Source: Streptococcus lutetiensis
GTDB taxonomy: Bacteria > Bacillota > Bacilli > Lactobacillales > Streptococcaceae
NCBI RefSeq assembly: GCF_900475675.1
Contig: NZ_LS483403.1
Coordinates: 1,116,001-1,180,000 of the forward strand
Direction of reading: 5' to 3'
DNA: 64,000 nucleotides
In this document: in pieces, positions 19,401-26,718 of the stretch
Layout of the letters: each line of letters opens with the position of its first letter
Position numbering within the stretch: position 1 is the first letter of the stretch
Position numbers and translations under genes: made by a program
The notes under the pieces: model-generated
Told to the model about the DNA's origin: nothing
Seen by the model: the letters and a program-made list of their open reading frames with translations, nothing else
Database searches by the model: none

Positions 19401-19888
19401 TTATCCCTTCAAATATTTTTCAATATAATCAAAAAATGGTCTCTTTTTGACATCGAAGACGTGGTTTTCATGCCATGTGTAGGATTCTTTTAAACTGATT
19501 GCTACTGGTGTCAAATCAGACAAGAGCTTTTTTTGCCTTTCAACATCTAAAAAGAACTCATAATCGTAAAAACTAAAGTAATTGCGCTGATTAACCTCAC
19601 CAAAAACTTCGATGAATTCTGGAATTTTATTTCTGCAGGCATAGCAGAGCTTCACCCACTGGCGAGTACTTATAACTTCAGTATTTCCAACATTATAGAG
19701 GTGTTCTTTTGGCCGCTTTTCAATAATAGCTTCCATCATACGGCACAAATCCTTAATATAACGGTCACGCCTTCAACTTGTGTCTTGGTATTTCGGTTGA
19801 GCACATAGACGTCATAGCTTTTTTAACAAAGTAAGCCGCTGTATACTTGCTAACAAAAACTGTGCCCCCCGTTACAAGTACTGTTTTC
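19401..19888 (-). pseudogene. NAD-dependent epimerase/dehydratase remnant with internal deletion
   Basis: It starts at ATG 19888 after AGGAGG with the Rossmann start MKTVLVTGGTVFVSKYTAAY. A frameshift follows, and YDVYVLNRNTKTQVEGV is read in another frame. Then the sequence jumps near 19770 straight to DRYIKDLCRMMEAIIEKRPK and the C-terminal part, which runs intact to 19401. Compared with the usual 290-310 residues, roughly half the protein (middle, with the catalytic YxxxK) is missing. A dead gene. Confidence 0.82.
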
Positions 19889-20010
19889 ATCCAGAAACCT
19901 CCTTTTTAATTATCAGAATATTATGATACTTTTGTTGTAGCAAAAAAAGACAGCACTAACAAAGAACAACTATTTTTTAGTTTTTATCTTGTATCATTCT
20001 TTAAAATATT

Positions 20011-20040
20011 CAAAAAACTGCAGCCAGAAAAGCTACAGTT
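20011..20040 (-). terminator. Terminator after the 55-residue gene
   Basis: Minus strand AACTGTAGC / GCTGCAGTT (one wobble), loop TTTTCTG, then Ts. Confidence 0.75.
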
Positions 20041-20078
20041 TAACATCTTATTCTTTATAGATTCAATCGTCTGATAAA

Positions 20079-20246
20079 CTACTCACCTTCATCATCGTCA
20101 TCTTTGTCAATAAATAGTCCAACCATAACCCCAAAGGCAATACCAAGCGACATCCAAAGCCCAATATTATGTGTTAGAAAACCTATTCCTGCACCAATGG
20201 CTACTCCAAATCCCATACCAATTAAGATACCATTTCCTTTAGTCAT
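20079..20246 (-). CDS. Small hydrophobic membrane protein, 55 residues
   Basis: AGGAGG stands seven bases before ATG 20246. The product has two Gly-rich hydrophobic stretches (GILIGMGFGVAIGAGIGFLT and LWMSLGIAFGVMVGLFI) and an acidic tail (DKDDDDEGE). The GxxxG spacing suggests tight helix packing. Small two-helix proteins of this kind are common in Gram-positive genomes, and some are linked to bacteriocin immunity. I do not assign a function. Confidence 0.72.
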   Translation of the reverse strand: MTKGNGILIGMGFGVAIGAGIGFLTHNIGLWMSLGIAFGVMVGLFIDKDDDDEGE

Positions 20247-20271
20247 AATATTGCCCTCCTAAAATCTAAAA

Positions 20272-20402
20272 CTATAAGCGTTTTTCAAATCGAAACATTT
20301 CTGAACCTTCATCATCAGGATCTTTGTGATGGTTATTAAAAAATTCAACAATCTTAAACCCACAGCGATTCACATAAAAATGTGAGAGTGTTTGACACAA
20401 GC
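20272..20402 (-). pseudogene. C-terminal fragment of a GNAT acetyltransferase
   Basis: In a frame different from the upstream gene, about 40 residues read SHFYVNRCGFKIVEFFNNHH then DPDDEGSEMFRFEKRL and stop at 20272-20274. The FYVNRCGFKIVEF pattern is the conserved end of many GNAT enzymes. Nothing upstream in this frame supplies the rest: it joins directly onto another acetyltransferase gene near 20400, so a deletion fused two genes. Confidence 0.75.
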
Positions 20403-20882
20403 TTTAAAACTAGGTACTTTAGCCTCATTAGAAAACGGCAAATACCAAAGTTGAATATCATTATCAGCTTCATCTGCCACCTTAAAACCTTTGTAGGCTA
20501 AATACTTTGGATCAGCAAGAAAAGGTTTCTTCTTAGCAGCCGAAAGAATGCACAAGCCTTTCTTCCCTTTAGCTTTGCTATCAGCGATACAAGCCTCCAG
20601 CAAATCAGTCGAGTAACCATGCCCTTTTAAAGAACCCAAAACCCAGAGACAATCAATATATATGTAATCTTCTGTCTCAATAGGATTCCAAGCCTTTTCT
20701 GCAGGGATATACTCAATGAAACACTTGCCACGTTCAACATTTTTTAGAAAAACAAGTCCTTCATCAAAACGTTCAGATAGCCAAGCTTTTTTGGAGGATA
20801 CCTGAGCATCTTTGGTGTTAGAAATAGCACAACAAATATGCTCTTTTTCCAAATTTTCCTTTGTCACCTGGATGTATTTCAT
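20370..20882 (-). CDS. GNAT acetyltransferase, truncated at a deletion junction
   Basis: I place the start at ATG 20882 (MKYIQVTKENLEKEHICCAI), preceded by AAGGAGG, although the frame opens at 20933. The acetyltransferase core is there (DCLWVLGSLKGHGYSTDLLE binds acetyl-CoA). Longer relatives continue with a YoaP-like domain of about 80-90 residues. Here the protein stops after KACVKHSHIFM, where the fragment of a second GNAT gene begins. It is probably non-functional or altered, though the catalytic domain is whole. Confidence 0.7.
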   Translation of the reverse strand: MKYIQVTKENLEKEHICCAISNTKDAQVSSKKAWLSERFDEGLVFLKNVERGKCFIEYIPAEKAWNPIETEDYIYIDCLWVLGSLKGHGYSTDLLEACIADSKAKGKKGLCILSAAKKKPFLADPKYLAYKGFKVADEADNDIQLWYLPFSNEAKVPSFKACVKHSHIFM

Positions 20883-20959
20883 AACCAATACCTCCTTTCC
20901 ACTTAAGAAAACGTTATCACCCTTTGTTTTCATTGTAGCAAAATCAGATGATTATGACA

Positions 20960-20990
20960 AAAGAAAAACTAACCTTTGATAGGCTAGTTT
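20960..20990 (-). terminator. Terminator overlapping the TfoX-like stop codon
   Basis: Minus strand AAACTAGCC / GGTTAGTTT with loop TATCAAA, then TTCTTTT. The left arm lies over the stop codon at 20984, so gene end and terminator are fused. Confidence 0.75.
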
Positions 20991-21310
20991 CTTTTTTTCT
21001 TAGGTTCTGGTAGTTCTTCGTACACGGCTTGCAGCAAGCGGCTGAGTAAAGCTTTGTCATCAAGATGATCAACTAAAAGCATCTTTTTAGCACCATCATA
21101 GGGAAGTTCAAGCCTTGCTTCTGGTAATAAAGCAGTAGCAGACTTAGTGGGTTTAATCAAAAAACGATTGTCATAAATCCCACCAATGAGCTTACCACGA
21201 TAATAAAGGATATATTCTCCCATGATTGCACGGTAGGAAATCTCTGGAATTTCTGAAAGCTTGTCTAATATAAAAACTAAGTATTCTTTACTCGATGCTA
21301 TATCATTCAC
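20984..21310 (-). CDS. TfoX/Sxy N-terminal domain protein
   Basis: A 108-residue protein made of the TfoX N-terminal domain only (SYRAIMGEYILYYRGKLIGG, then NRFLIKPTKSATALLP). In gamma-proteobacteria Sxy/TfoX promotes competence genes with CRP. Short Firmicute versions occur often, and their role is not known. It lies downstream of a hydrolase fragment with a 7-base gap. The gene looks intact. Confidence 0.8.
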   Translation of the reverse strand: MNDIASSKEYLVFILDKLSEIPEISYRAIMGEYILYYRGKLIGGIYDNRFLIKPTKSATALLPEARLELPYDGAKKMLLVDHLDDKALLSRLLQAVYEELPEPKKKRN

Positions 21311-21317
21311 TCCTTAA

Positions 21318-21665
21318 TCATAAGTTCTCCAAGAGCTCTTTCACATACAAATCTAGCTGGTTAATCGCATATCGACCGTGAGCCAGACCCGCTTTGATTT
21401 CCAAGCGACTGTCTGGTAAAAAATCATGTAAATACCTTGCTGAAGCAAGCATTCTCTTAGCTTCTTTTTCTCCAACAATGATACGAACACGCGCTGATGA
21501 TTCTTTCAAACTTGGTTTTGCTTGATACAAGCTACTAGCCTTTGTAAATGCCATCAAGTTTTGTTTTGAAAGTTTCCTTGTGTCCTCGTAATAGTGCGCA
21601 AATAAATTAGCTCGCATACCAAGATAGCGAAACTGCCATTTGGCAAACCACTTCTTTCGTATCAA
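21318..21665 (-). pseudogene. Alpha/beta hydrolase, C-terminal half only
   Basis: The frame begins right after the rgg stop at a TTG without a ribosome binding site. It encodes only the second half of a hydrolase: a lid-like helical region (KWQFRYLGMRANLFAHYYED), then the strand before the Asp (RVRIIVGEKE) and the His loop (LEIKAGLAHGRYAINQ). The nucleophile-elbow half is absent. The abrupt join to rgg indicates a deletion that removed the end of rgg and the start of this gene. Confidence 0.72.
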
Positions 21666-21668
21666 GTG

Positions 21669-22391
21669 TTATACATACTGAAATACTAACCTCTCATAGA
21701 TTTCGGTCTCAGTGAAAAAACATTGCTTTAGTTGTTTTTCAAAATACAGAGTATCCAGAAATTTTCCTCTTTCAACACATGTGATATATCCATTTAATAA
21801 CATCGATGAAATTATTCGCCTATTCTTTGATATTTCTTTATAAAAATCTGAACACCTACACATTTCTCTAGCCAAAACCATAAAAGCATCATGATTTAAG
21901 ACATCTAGTGTATTTGCAAATATCAATAATTTGTAATATCCCCAGTATTCAACACTAAATAAATAATTTGTTAAATAAGATAAATTATCACTAGAATAAT
22001 AAGTCTCTCCCGATAAATCTTGTAATCTAATTTTTAACAAAATAGTATTTATTTGATGAAATTTGCTCCACTTAGAATTTGACTCCATTTGTCTATAGAG
22101 TAATTTTTTCATACCTTCAACATCATGATTAGATACAAAACAATTAACCTTTAACAAAAGCTCACTTAATTCATCACGATGAAAGTCATAAACAGCATAC
22201 ATAAATTCCTCAATCGGTACATTAACCTCATCTAAAACAGCTAAAAACTTTGAAATTGTTAGATCAGTCTCACCATTTTCAAAACATGATAACTGAGATG
22301 TTGATATACCTGCTTTTACAACATTTTTTAGTCGTAATCCTCTAGATTCACGAAACTTTTTAAAAATTTTTCCAACTTTTTCATATTGCAC
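21669..22391 (-). CDS. rgg: Rgg family transcriptional regulator, shortened at the C-terminus
   Basis: The N-terminal helix-turn-helix (about residues 5-65: FRESRGLRLKNVVKAGISTS, then SCFENGETDLTISKFLAVLD) and the following TPR-like helical domain identify an Rgg/MutR regulator. These bind short hydrophobic peptides taken up by Opp. It starts at GTG 22391 and faces the shp gene 80 bases away, the standard arrangement. At 240 residues it lacks about 45 of the usual 285, ending at YERLVFQYV where a hydrolase fragment begins. Dimerisation and peptide response may be affected. Confidence 0.85.
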   Translation of the reverse strand: MQYEKVGKIFKKFRESRGLRLKNVVKAGISTSQLSCFENGETDLTISKFLAVLDEVNVPIEEFMYAVYDFHRDELSELLLKVNCFVSNHDVEGMKKLLYRQMESNSKWSKFHQINTILLKIRLQDLSGETYYSSDNLSYLTNYLFSVEYWGYYKLLIFANTLDVLNHDAFMVLAREMCRCSDFYKEISKNRRIISSMLLNGYITCVERGKFLDTLYFEKQLKQCFFTETEIYERLVFQYV

Positions 22392-22470
22392 CTCTGATAT
22401 GCATATACGGGAGATTTCTTAATTTTCAGTATTTTATCATAAAATATAAAATGAAAGTGAGGAAATTTAC
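22392..22470. promoter_or_regulatory. Divergent rgg/shp intergenic control region
   Basis: 79 bases separate rgg (GTG 22391) from shp (ATG 22471). GATATGCATATACGGGAGATT lies next to rgg in plus orientation, and an AT-rich -10-like TATAAA precedes the shp ribosome binding site (GTGAGG). Known Rgg regulators bind close to the shp promoter; the operator here is unverified. Confidence 0.5.
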
Positions 22471-22542
22471 ATGAAAAACAATAGGTTATTAACTATATTA
22501 CTTCTAGCCTTTGAAGGAATCATTATTATTGTTATGGGTTAA
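22471..22542 (+). CDS. shp: Short hydrophobic peptide (SHP) pheromone precursor
   Basis: A 23-codon gene with GAGG before ATG 22471. It has a basic N-terminus (MKNNR), a hydrophobic core and the C-terminus EGIIIIVMG. This closely resembles the mature SHP pheromones of streptococci, for example EGIIVIVVG of S. thermophilus and the DI(L/I)IIVGG peptides of S. pyogenes: an acidic residue followed by branched hydrophobics ending in Gly. It is divergent from rgg, as in known Rgg/SHP pairs. Export, cleavage (Eep in other species) and re-import by Opp would follow. A hairpin at 22567-22589 may end the transcript. No obvious biosynthetic target gene follows. Confidence 0.85.
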   Translation: MKNNRLLTILLLAFEGIIIIVMG

Positions 22543-22678
22543 TTGCTATTTGAAAAATAAAAAAGCGAAGGCATAACTACAATGTCTTCACTAAAATATT
22601 TTATACATAAAAGTATTTATTCAATACAATCCTACTTAATAATAGCTAAAAATAACCCTACTTCGCTGTTTCAGAAAC

Positions 22679-22745
22679 TCATACAAGCAGTGATACTGCC
22701 TCAACATGGTGCGTATTTGGGAGTGAAACTATCCAGTGGATAGTT
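22679..22745 (-). pseudogene. Fragment of the rlmD/RumA 3' end
   Basis: Read on the minus strand, the frame ends LPNTHHVEAVSLLV and stop. The intact rlmD at 27025 ends [14 protein letters not shown] and a few more residues. The DNA is also alike across CCAATACACACCATGTTGAG-type sequence. So a diverged copy of the rlmD 3' end lies 4.3 kb away, on the far side of the metal/redox genes. It may mark an old integration event, or be left from a second methyltransferase gene. Confidence 0.65.
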
Positions 22746-22748
22746 TCA
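22724..22748. repeat. Perfect 11-bp inverted repeat
   Basis: TGAAACTATCC and GGATAGTTTCA flank the 3-base loop AGT, inside the rlmD-like fragment. No T-run follows, so it is not a plain terminator. It could be a recombinase or regulator site at the island edge. Confidence 0.6.
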
Positions 22749-23035
22749 GCAGCTTACCTTAAAATTCAAAAGCAAGCTAAATTCTTATTCTGCGTTTTTA
22801 ACTAGTAAACTTACACATTCAGCATGTTTTGAGATGAATTCATAGCTATCAAGAAATATTGGCTCAAATGCTTTTATCGAAAATTCTCTCTGTGGAAACA
22901 TATCCACAGAGGGCTTTCGTATGTGAGAACATATCAGTCAAAGTATGGATTTATTACATAGCTCCTCTAATACAGTTCTTAGGAAAAAATGCTTCCCAAA
23001 CACTATCTTCCATACAAACTTAATTGGTTCACTAC
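22749..23035. other. Non-coding stretch between the rlmD fragment and the HMA gene
   Basis: No supported ORF. A hairpin CTCTGTGG / CCACAGAG lies near 22890-22915 and may terminate minus-strand transcription from the HMA gene. The rest is AT-rich. Confidence 0.45.
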
Positions 23036-23269
23036 TTAAATATTTTTGACCTGGGATTTTAATACTTCATAACCTAATTTGTTGATAACATGTTCAATGT
23101 CTTTTATGGATACTTTTTCATCGTCAAATTCCACCCTCACCTTGCTTGAATTAAATAGTACTTTTAAACTCTCTTTACTTACCCCATCCAAAGATTTTAC
23201 ACCATTCTCTATTTTTTGCATACAAGACGGACATGTTAATGTTTCTAATTGAATCGTTGCTTTTTGCAT
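23036..23269 (-). CDS. Heavy-metal-associated (HMA) domain protein
   Basis: A 77-residue ferredoxin-fold metal-binding protein, similar in size to CopZ chaperones. The metal site is TCPSC (about residues 12-16, in LETLTCPSCMQKIENGV). AAGGAG precedes the ATG. It follows the P-type ATPase gene, which has no HMA domain of its own, so it may hand metal to that pump. A perfect FNR box sits upstream. The metal (Cu, Zn or other) is not clear. Confidence 0.82.
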   Translation of the reverse strand: MQKATIQLETLTCPSCMQKIENGVKSLDGVSKESLKVLFNSSKVRVEFDDEKVSIKDIEHVINKLGYEVLKSQVKNI

Positions 23270-23300
23270 TTTCTTCTCTCCTTTAGTTTATACCGATTTT

Positions 23301-23342
23301 ATTATACTCGATTATTATCATCATTAAATTGATTTGCATCAA
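23301..23342 (-). promoter_or_regulatory. FNR box and promoter of the HMA gene
   Basis: TTGAT-TTGC-ATCAA (23329-23342) matches the FNR consensus TTGAT-N4-ATCAA exactly. A TATAAT -10 lies at 23301-23306 on the minus strand. The distance from box centre to -10 centre is 32 bases, placing the box near -41.5, the classic activating position. Confidence 0.75.
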
Positions 23343-23364
23343 CAGCTTAATTTGTTGTTTATTT

Positions 23365-25212
23365 TCATAGTTTGTAGCGTAGCAACCTCATGCCATTTAA
23401 AATGACCACTAATATGCTTGCTTCGTGTACTAACATTCCGATTGACATATTCATCCAATCACTAAAAAATACGCTGGCAAGAAGGACTAATACAACCCCT
23501 ACTGCAATAATAATATTTTGAAGCATGTTATTAGCGGTTGCTTTTGTTAAACCTAATGCATGTGGCAAGCGGCTGAAATCTGAATTCATTAAAACAACAT
23601 CTGAAGTTTCGATTGCTACATCTGTTCCATTTCCCATAGCAATTCCAATTTGTGCTAGAGCTAGTGAAGGACTATCATTTACTCCGTCCCCAACAAATGC
23701 AACAATTTGATCTCTTTCTTGCAGTACTTTAATATATGCTGATTTATCTTCCGGCAACATATGCCCGTGGGCCTCTGTAAGACCTAGTTCACGTGCTACT
23801 AAATCAACTGTTCCTTGGTTATCACCAGAAAGAACTACTAGATTTTTAACACCAAGTTTTTTCAACTTTTTAAGATCATCTTTTACACCCGGGCGAATTT
23901 GATCACGAATACCCATCAATGCTTTTAATTCACCATCAACTGATGTTAAAACAAGTGAATTTCCATCTTTCTCAAATCTGGCAATATCTGCACGAGCTTT
24001 TTCACTTAAAAGAATGTTTTCTTGCTCCATTAGTGCCACATTACCGACTGCAACTTTATGACCTTCTACATGAGCTACAATTCCTCCACCTTTTACAACA
24101 TCTGTTTTTTCAATTGTATATAATTTTATATCTCCAATATATTCTACAACTGCTTTTGCTAATGGATGATCTGATTCCTTTTCAACACTTGCTAGATACC
24201 CTAATACTTCATATACATTATCTGCATAAATTTCTTTATCAGCTACTTTGGGATTTCCTATTGTTAATGTACCTGTTTTGTCAAATACCATGGTATCTAG
24301 TCTGCTAAAGTCACTAATAACCTCGCTACCTTTTAGAAGGACTCCATGACGTGCTCCATTGCCAATCCCCGCGACGTTTGAAACCGGTACACCGATTACC
24401 AATGCTCCTGGACATCCTAAAACTAATATTGTAATTGCAAGTTCAATATCCCTTGAAAATATCCATACAATAAAAGAGAGAACTAAAACAGCTGGTGTGT
24501 AGTATTTAGAAAATCTATCAATGAAACGTTCTGCTTCTGATTTTGAATCCTGTGCTTCTTCAACCAACTCAATGATTTTACCAAAAGTAGTATCCTCACC
24601 TACACGATCAGCAGTGATTTGAATAGTTCCATTTTCTAAAATTGTTCCGGCATATACCCCCGAATCTTTCTTTTTACTTACAGGAACCGCTTCTCCTGTA
24701 ATACTTGCTTCATTAATATGCCCTTCTCCTGTTAACACTGTACCGTCAACTGGGATTTTTGCACCCGTTTTAACAAGCAAAATATCTCCTACATCAACTT
24801 CATCTATTTCTACTTCTTCAAACTCACCATTTTTCAGTTGCTTTAGAGCAACTTCAGGCGCCATTTCAGTTAATTCTTTTATTGCAGAACGTGTTTTATT
24901 CAGTGTTCTTTGTTCTAGATAAGCTCCAAATAGAAATAAAAAGGTAACAATTGCTGACTCCTTATAATTTCTAATTAGAAACGCGCCAATGACTGCAATG
25001 GTCACTAACACATCAATACTGACTACTTTAACTCTGAGTGCTTGATACGCTTGGATGGCAATCGGTATAACTCCTAAAACAGAGGCAATTATTAGTGACC
25101 ATATGGCTATAGGTTCGTTTTGAAATCCTAATTTACTAACATATGCAATTATTATTAAAATTGCACTTACTATTGTAATATGATTCTTTCTTCCTAAAAT
25201 TAATTTTTGCAT
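23365..25212 (-). CDS. P1B-type heavy-metal-transporting ATPase with CPG motif
   Basis: I start at ATG 25212 (AAGGAG seven bases before), giving 615 residues; the frame opens at 25254. No N-terminal HMA domain. In order: membrane helices, actuator domain (TGEAVPVSK), the transport helix with LGCPGALVIG, the phosphorylated Asp in FDKTGTLT, the P1B His-Pro (SDHPLAKAV), the hinge VGDGVNDSPSLALA, and two last helices. The motif is CPG instead of the CPC common in Cu and Cd/Zn pumps, so the metal is unsure. It lies in line with the RIC-like gene (51-base gap) and is probably in the same operon, behind an FNR box. Confidence 0.88.
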   Translation of the reverse strand: MQKLILGRKNHITIVSAILIIIAYVSKLGFQNEPIAIWSLIIASVLGVIPIAIQAYQALRVKVVSIDVLVTIAVIGAFLIRNYKESAIVTFLFLFGAYLEQRTLNKTRSAIKELTEMAPEVALKQLKNGEFEEVEIDEVDVGDILLVKTGAKIPVDGTVLTGEGHINEASITGEAVPVSKKKDSGVYAGTILENGTIQITADRVGEDTTFGKIIELVEEAQDSKSEAERFIDRFSKYYTPAVLVLSFIVWIFSRDIELAITILVLGCPGALVIGVPVSNVAGIGNGARHGVLLKGSEVISDFSRLDTMVFDKTGTLTIGNPKVADKEIYADNVYEVLGYLASVEKESDHPLAKAVVEYIGDIKLYTIEKTDVVKGGGIVAHVEGHKVAVGNVALMEQENILLSEKARADIARFEKDGNSLVLTSVDGELKALMGIRDQIRPGVKDDLKKLKKLGVKNLVVLSGDNQGTVDLVARELGLTEAHGHMLPEDKSAYIKVLQERDQIVAFVGDGVNDSPSLALAQIGIAMGNGTDVAIETSDVVLMNSDFSRLPHALGLTKATANNMLQNIIIAVGVVLVLLASVFFSDWMNMSIGMLVHEASILVVILNGMRLLRYKL

Positions 25213-25263
25213 ATTCATACTCCTTCCTATTATGATTTTTATTAATTGTATCACTTGTTTCTT

Positions 25264-25566
25264 TTATGATTCATATGCTTTATCTAATTCTGCCAACAGG
25301 TTATATACTGCTTCATAGCTTTCACAAACATCCTCTGGAACTGTATAATTGTCTGTAATTTTACGTAACTTTACAAATTCATCTACTAAGTCAGGTTTTC
25401 CCCTTCCTGTATCTTTTAATTTTTTTGCAAGCTTATCATATACTTCACGAACTTGGTGAAATTCTGGATGATTGCCGCCATGAACTCGTGCTACAACTGG
25501 TACATACTGTGCTAATGTTTTTAAATGTATTTCCTTAACTTGATTAAAATCTAATTTTTTTGACAT
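25264..25566 (-). CDS. Short RIC/hemerythrin-like protein
   Basis: A 100-residue helical protein. The stretch LAQYVPVVARVHGGNHPEFH resembles the RIC (YtfE/ScdA) iron-centre repair proteins, which have VARVHGxxHPEL in their di-iron domain. Only about half of that domain is present, so a complete di-iron site is doubtful. It is the first gene after the FNR box at 25631 and is followed by the P1B ATPase. A role in redox or nitrosative stress is inference. Confidence 0.62.
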   Translation of the reverse strand: MSKKLDFNQVKEIHLKTLAQYVPVVARVHGGNHPEFHQVREVYDKLAKKLKDTGRGKPDLVDEFVKLRKITDNYTVPEDVCESYEAVYNLLAELDKAYES

Positions 25567-25602
25567 ATTTTTTCCTTCTTTCTTTTTTTGGGGGTTGATT
25601 AC

Positions 25603-25647
25603 ATTATATAAGGGATTAAAAGATATTAACTTGATCTACATCAAGTT
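25603..25647 (-). promoter_or_regulatory. FNR box and promoter of the RIC-like/ATPase operon
   Basis: A 20-bp perfect palindrome, AACTTGATCTACATCAAGTT (25628-25647), contains the exact FNR consensus TTGAT-N4-ATCAA (25631-25644). TATAAT lies at 25603-25608 on the minus strand. Box-to--10 spacing is 32 bases, identical to the HMA promoter, so both should respond to the same regulator. Confidence 0.8.
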
Positions 25648-25669
25648 TGTTCTTTTTACGCAGAAAAAT

Positions 25670-25707
25670 AGAACAGTTGGTATTTTTAAATTAATACCAA
25701 CTGTTCT
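25670..25707 (-). terminator. Terminator after the FNR-like gene
   Basis: Perfect 15-bp arms AGAACAGTTGGTATT / AATACCAACTGTTCT with an AT loop and T-runs on both strands. It isolates the regulator from the FNR-box operon downstream. Confidence 0.9.
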
Positions 25708-25730
25708 ATTTTTTATTTTAAGATTATCTG

Positions 25731-26480
25731 CTATATCAGCAACAAACCATCTAAATCTAAAATCTCAATCTTTCTGTTTCTTTTTTGCTTTATATAACCT
25801 GCCTCTTCAAAATCAGCCAACGTTCTACTTATCGTTTCTGGTGTCGTTCCTAAATAAGAGGCTAAATCCTTTTTACTCATTGGTAATTCAATTTCTGTTG
25901 GACTATCTCCGCCATCTGTACACTCTGCAAGAAACAACGCTAATCTAGCCTCCACTTTCTCGGTGACAAATCTAGTTATTTGTTTTTCTGATATTTCCAG
26001 TCGGTTAGAAAACTCAGCTAAAATCTTCAAAGATATCGTAGGGTACTTTAATAAAAATTCTTGTAAGTCATTTTTACTAATCATACATACATCGGTATCA
26101 ATCATCGCTTCTGCATACGCTTCATGGATTGATTCGCGAAACAGAGCTAATTCTCCTGTAAAATCTCCTGGATTTAAAATTCTCAATAATTGCTCTTTTC
26201 CAGACTCAGATAAACGGTAGATTCTAATTTTACCATTACTTACAACATATAAGACATTAGATGTATCTCCTTCTCGATAAAGCACTTCACCCTTTTTATA
26301 TGAAATTGACTTCATGACTTTCATAATTTCTTCCATCTGTTCTTCTTCTAGATGATTAAAGATTGGAACAACACTGATACATGAAACCTGTGAACCTGCC
26401 TCATGTTTGTGATGATGAATGTGTGAGGAAGGATTATAGAGTTTTTTTCTTATATCTTGCTTGGAATCCTTTTTCGACAT
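25731..26480 (-). CDS. Crp/Fnr family transcriptional regulator
   Basis: A 249-residue regulator. The cyclic-nucleotide-binding-like domain (about 35-150: GEVLYREGDTSNVLYVVSNG, then GDFTGELALF) is followed by a long dimer helix and a winged helix-turn-helix (TTPETISRTLADFEEAGYI) whose ETxSR recognition helix suits an FNR-type TTGAT box. The N-terminus is His-rich (SHIHHHKH, residues 19-26) with a Cys at 34, suggesting metal or Fe-S sensing. A strong terminator separates it from its likely targets, the two FNR-box promoters. The sensed signal is unknown. Confidence 0.88.
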   Translation of the reverse strand: MSKKDSKQDIRKKLYNPSSHIHHHKHEAGSQVSCISVVPIFNHLEEEQMEEIMKVMKSISYKKGEVLYREGDTSNVLYVVSNGKIRIYRLSESGKEQLLRILNPGDFTGELALFRESIHEAYAEAMIDTDVCMISKNDLQEFLLKYPTISLKILAEFSNRLEISEKQITRFVTEKVEARLALFLAECTDGGDSPTEIELPMSKKDLASYLGTTPETISRTLADFEEAGYIKQKRNRKIEILDLDGLLLI

Positions 26481-26718
26481 TCAGATACTCCTTTCATAAC
26501 TTATTTTGGGACTTGTTTATTTATTTCCAAGTATTCATGAGTCTAGTAAATGCAAGTGAATTCATGTGGAATTCTTATTAGATTATCGCCTTAGCCTAGA
26601 CTTTCCATTGTTTTTTTAGATGGCCTATTTCTTACTTAAGTCCTCGGATAAGGGAATACAATTCTGATTTTTTCACAGCCATTCATTTAACCTCTCTCAT
26701 CTATTATGTGTTTTATAT
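26481..26718. other. Non-coding stretch upstream of the FNR-like gene
   Basis: It holds the ribosome binding site of the regulator (AAAGGAG) and otherwise no supported gene, promoter or repeat. Confidence 0.4.

Noticed and set aside
22582..22743. 53-codon plus-strand ORF downstream of shp, starting MSSLKYFIHK
   Set aside because: Its ATG lies in a likely hairpin without a ribosome binding site, and its second half is antisense to the rlmD-like fragment.
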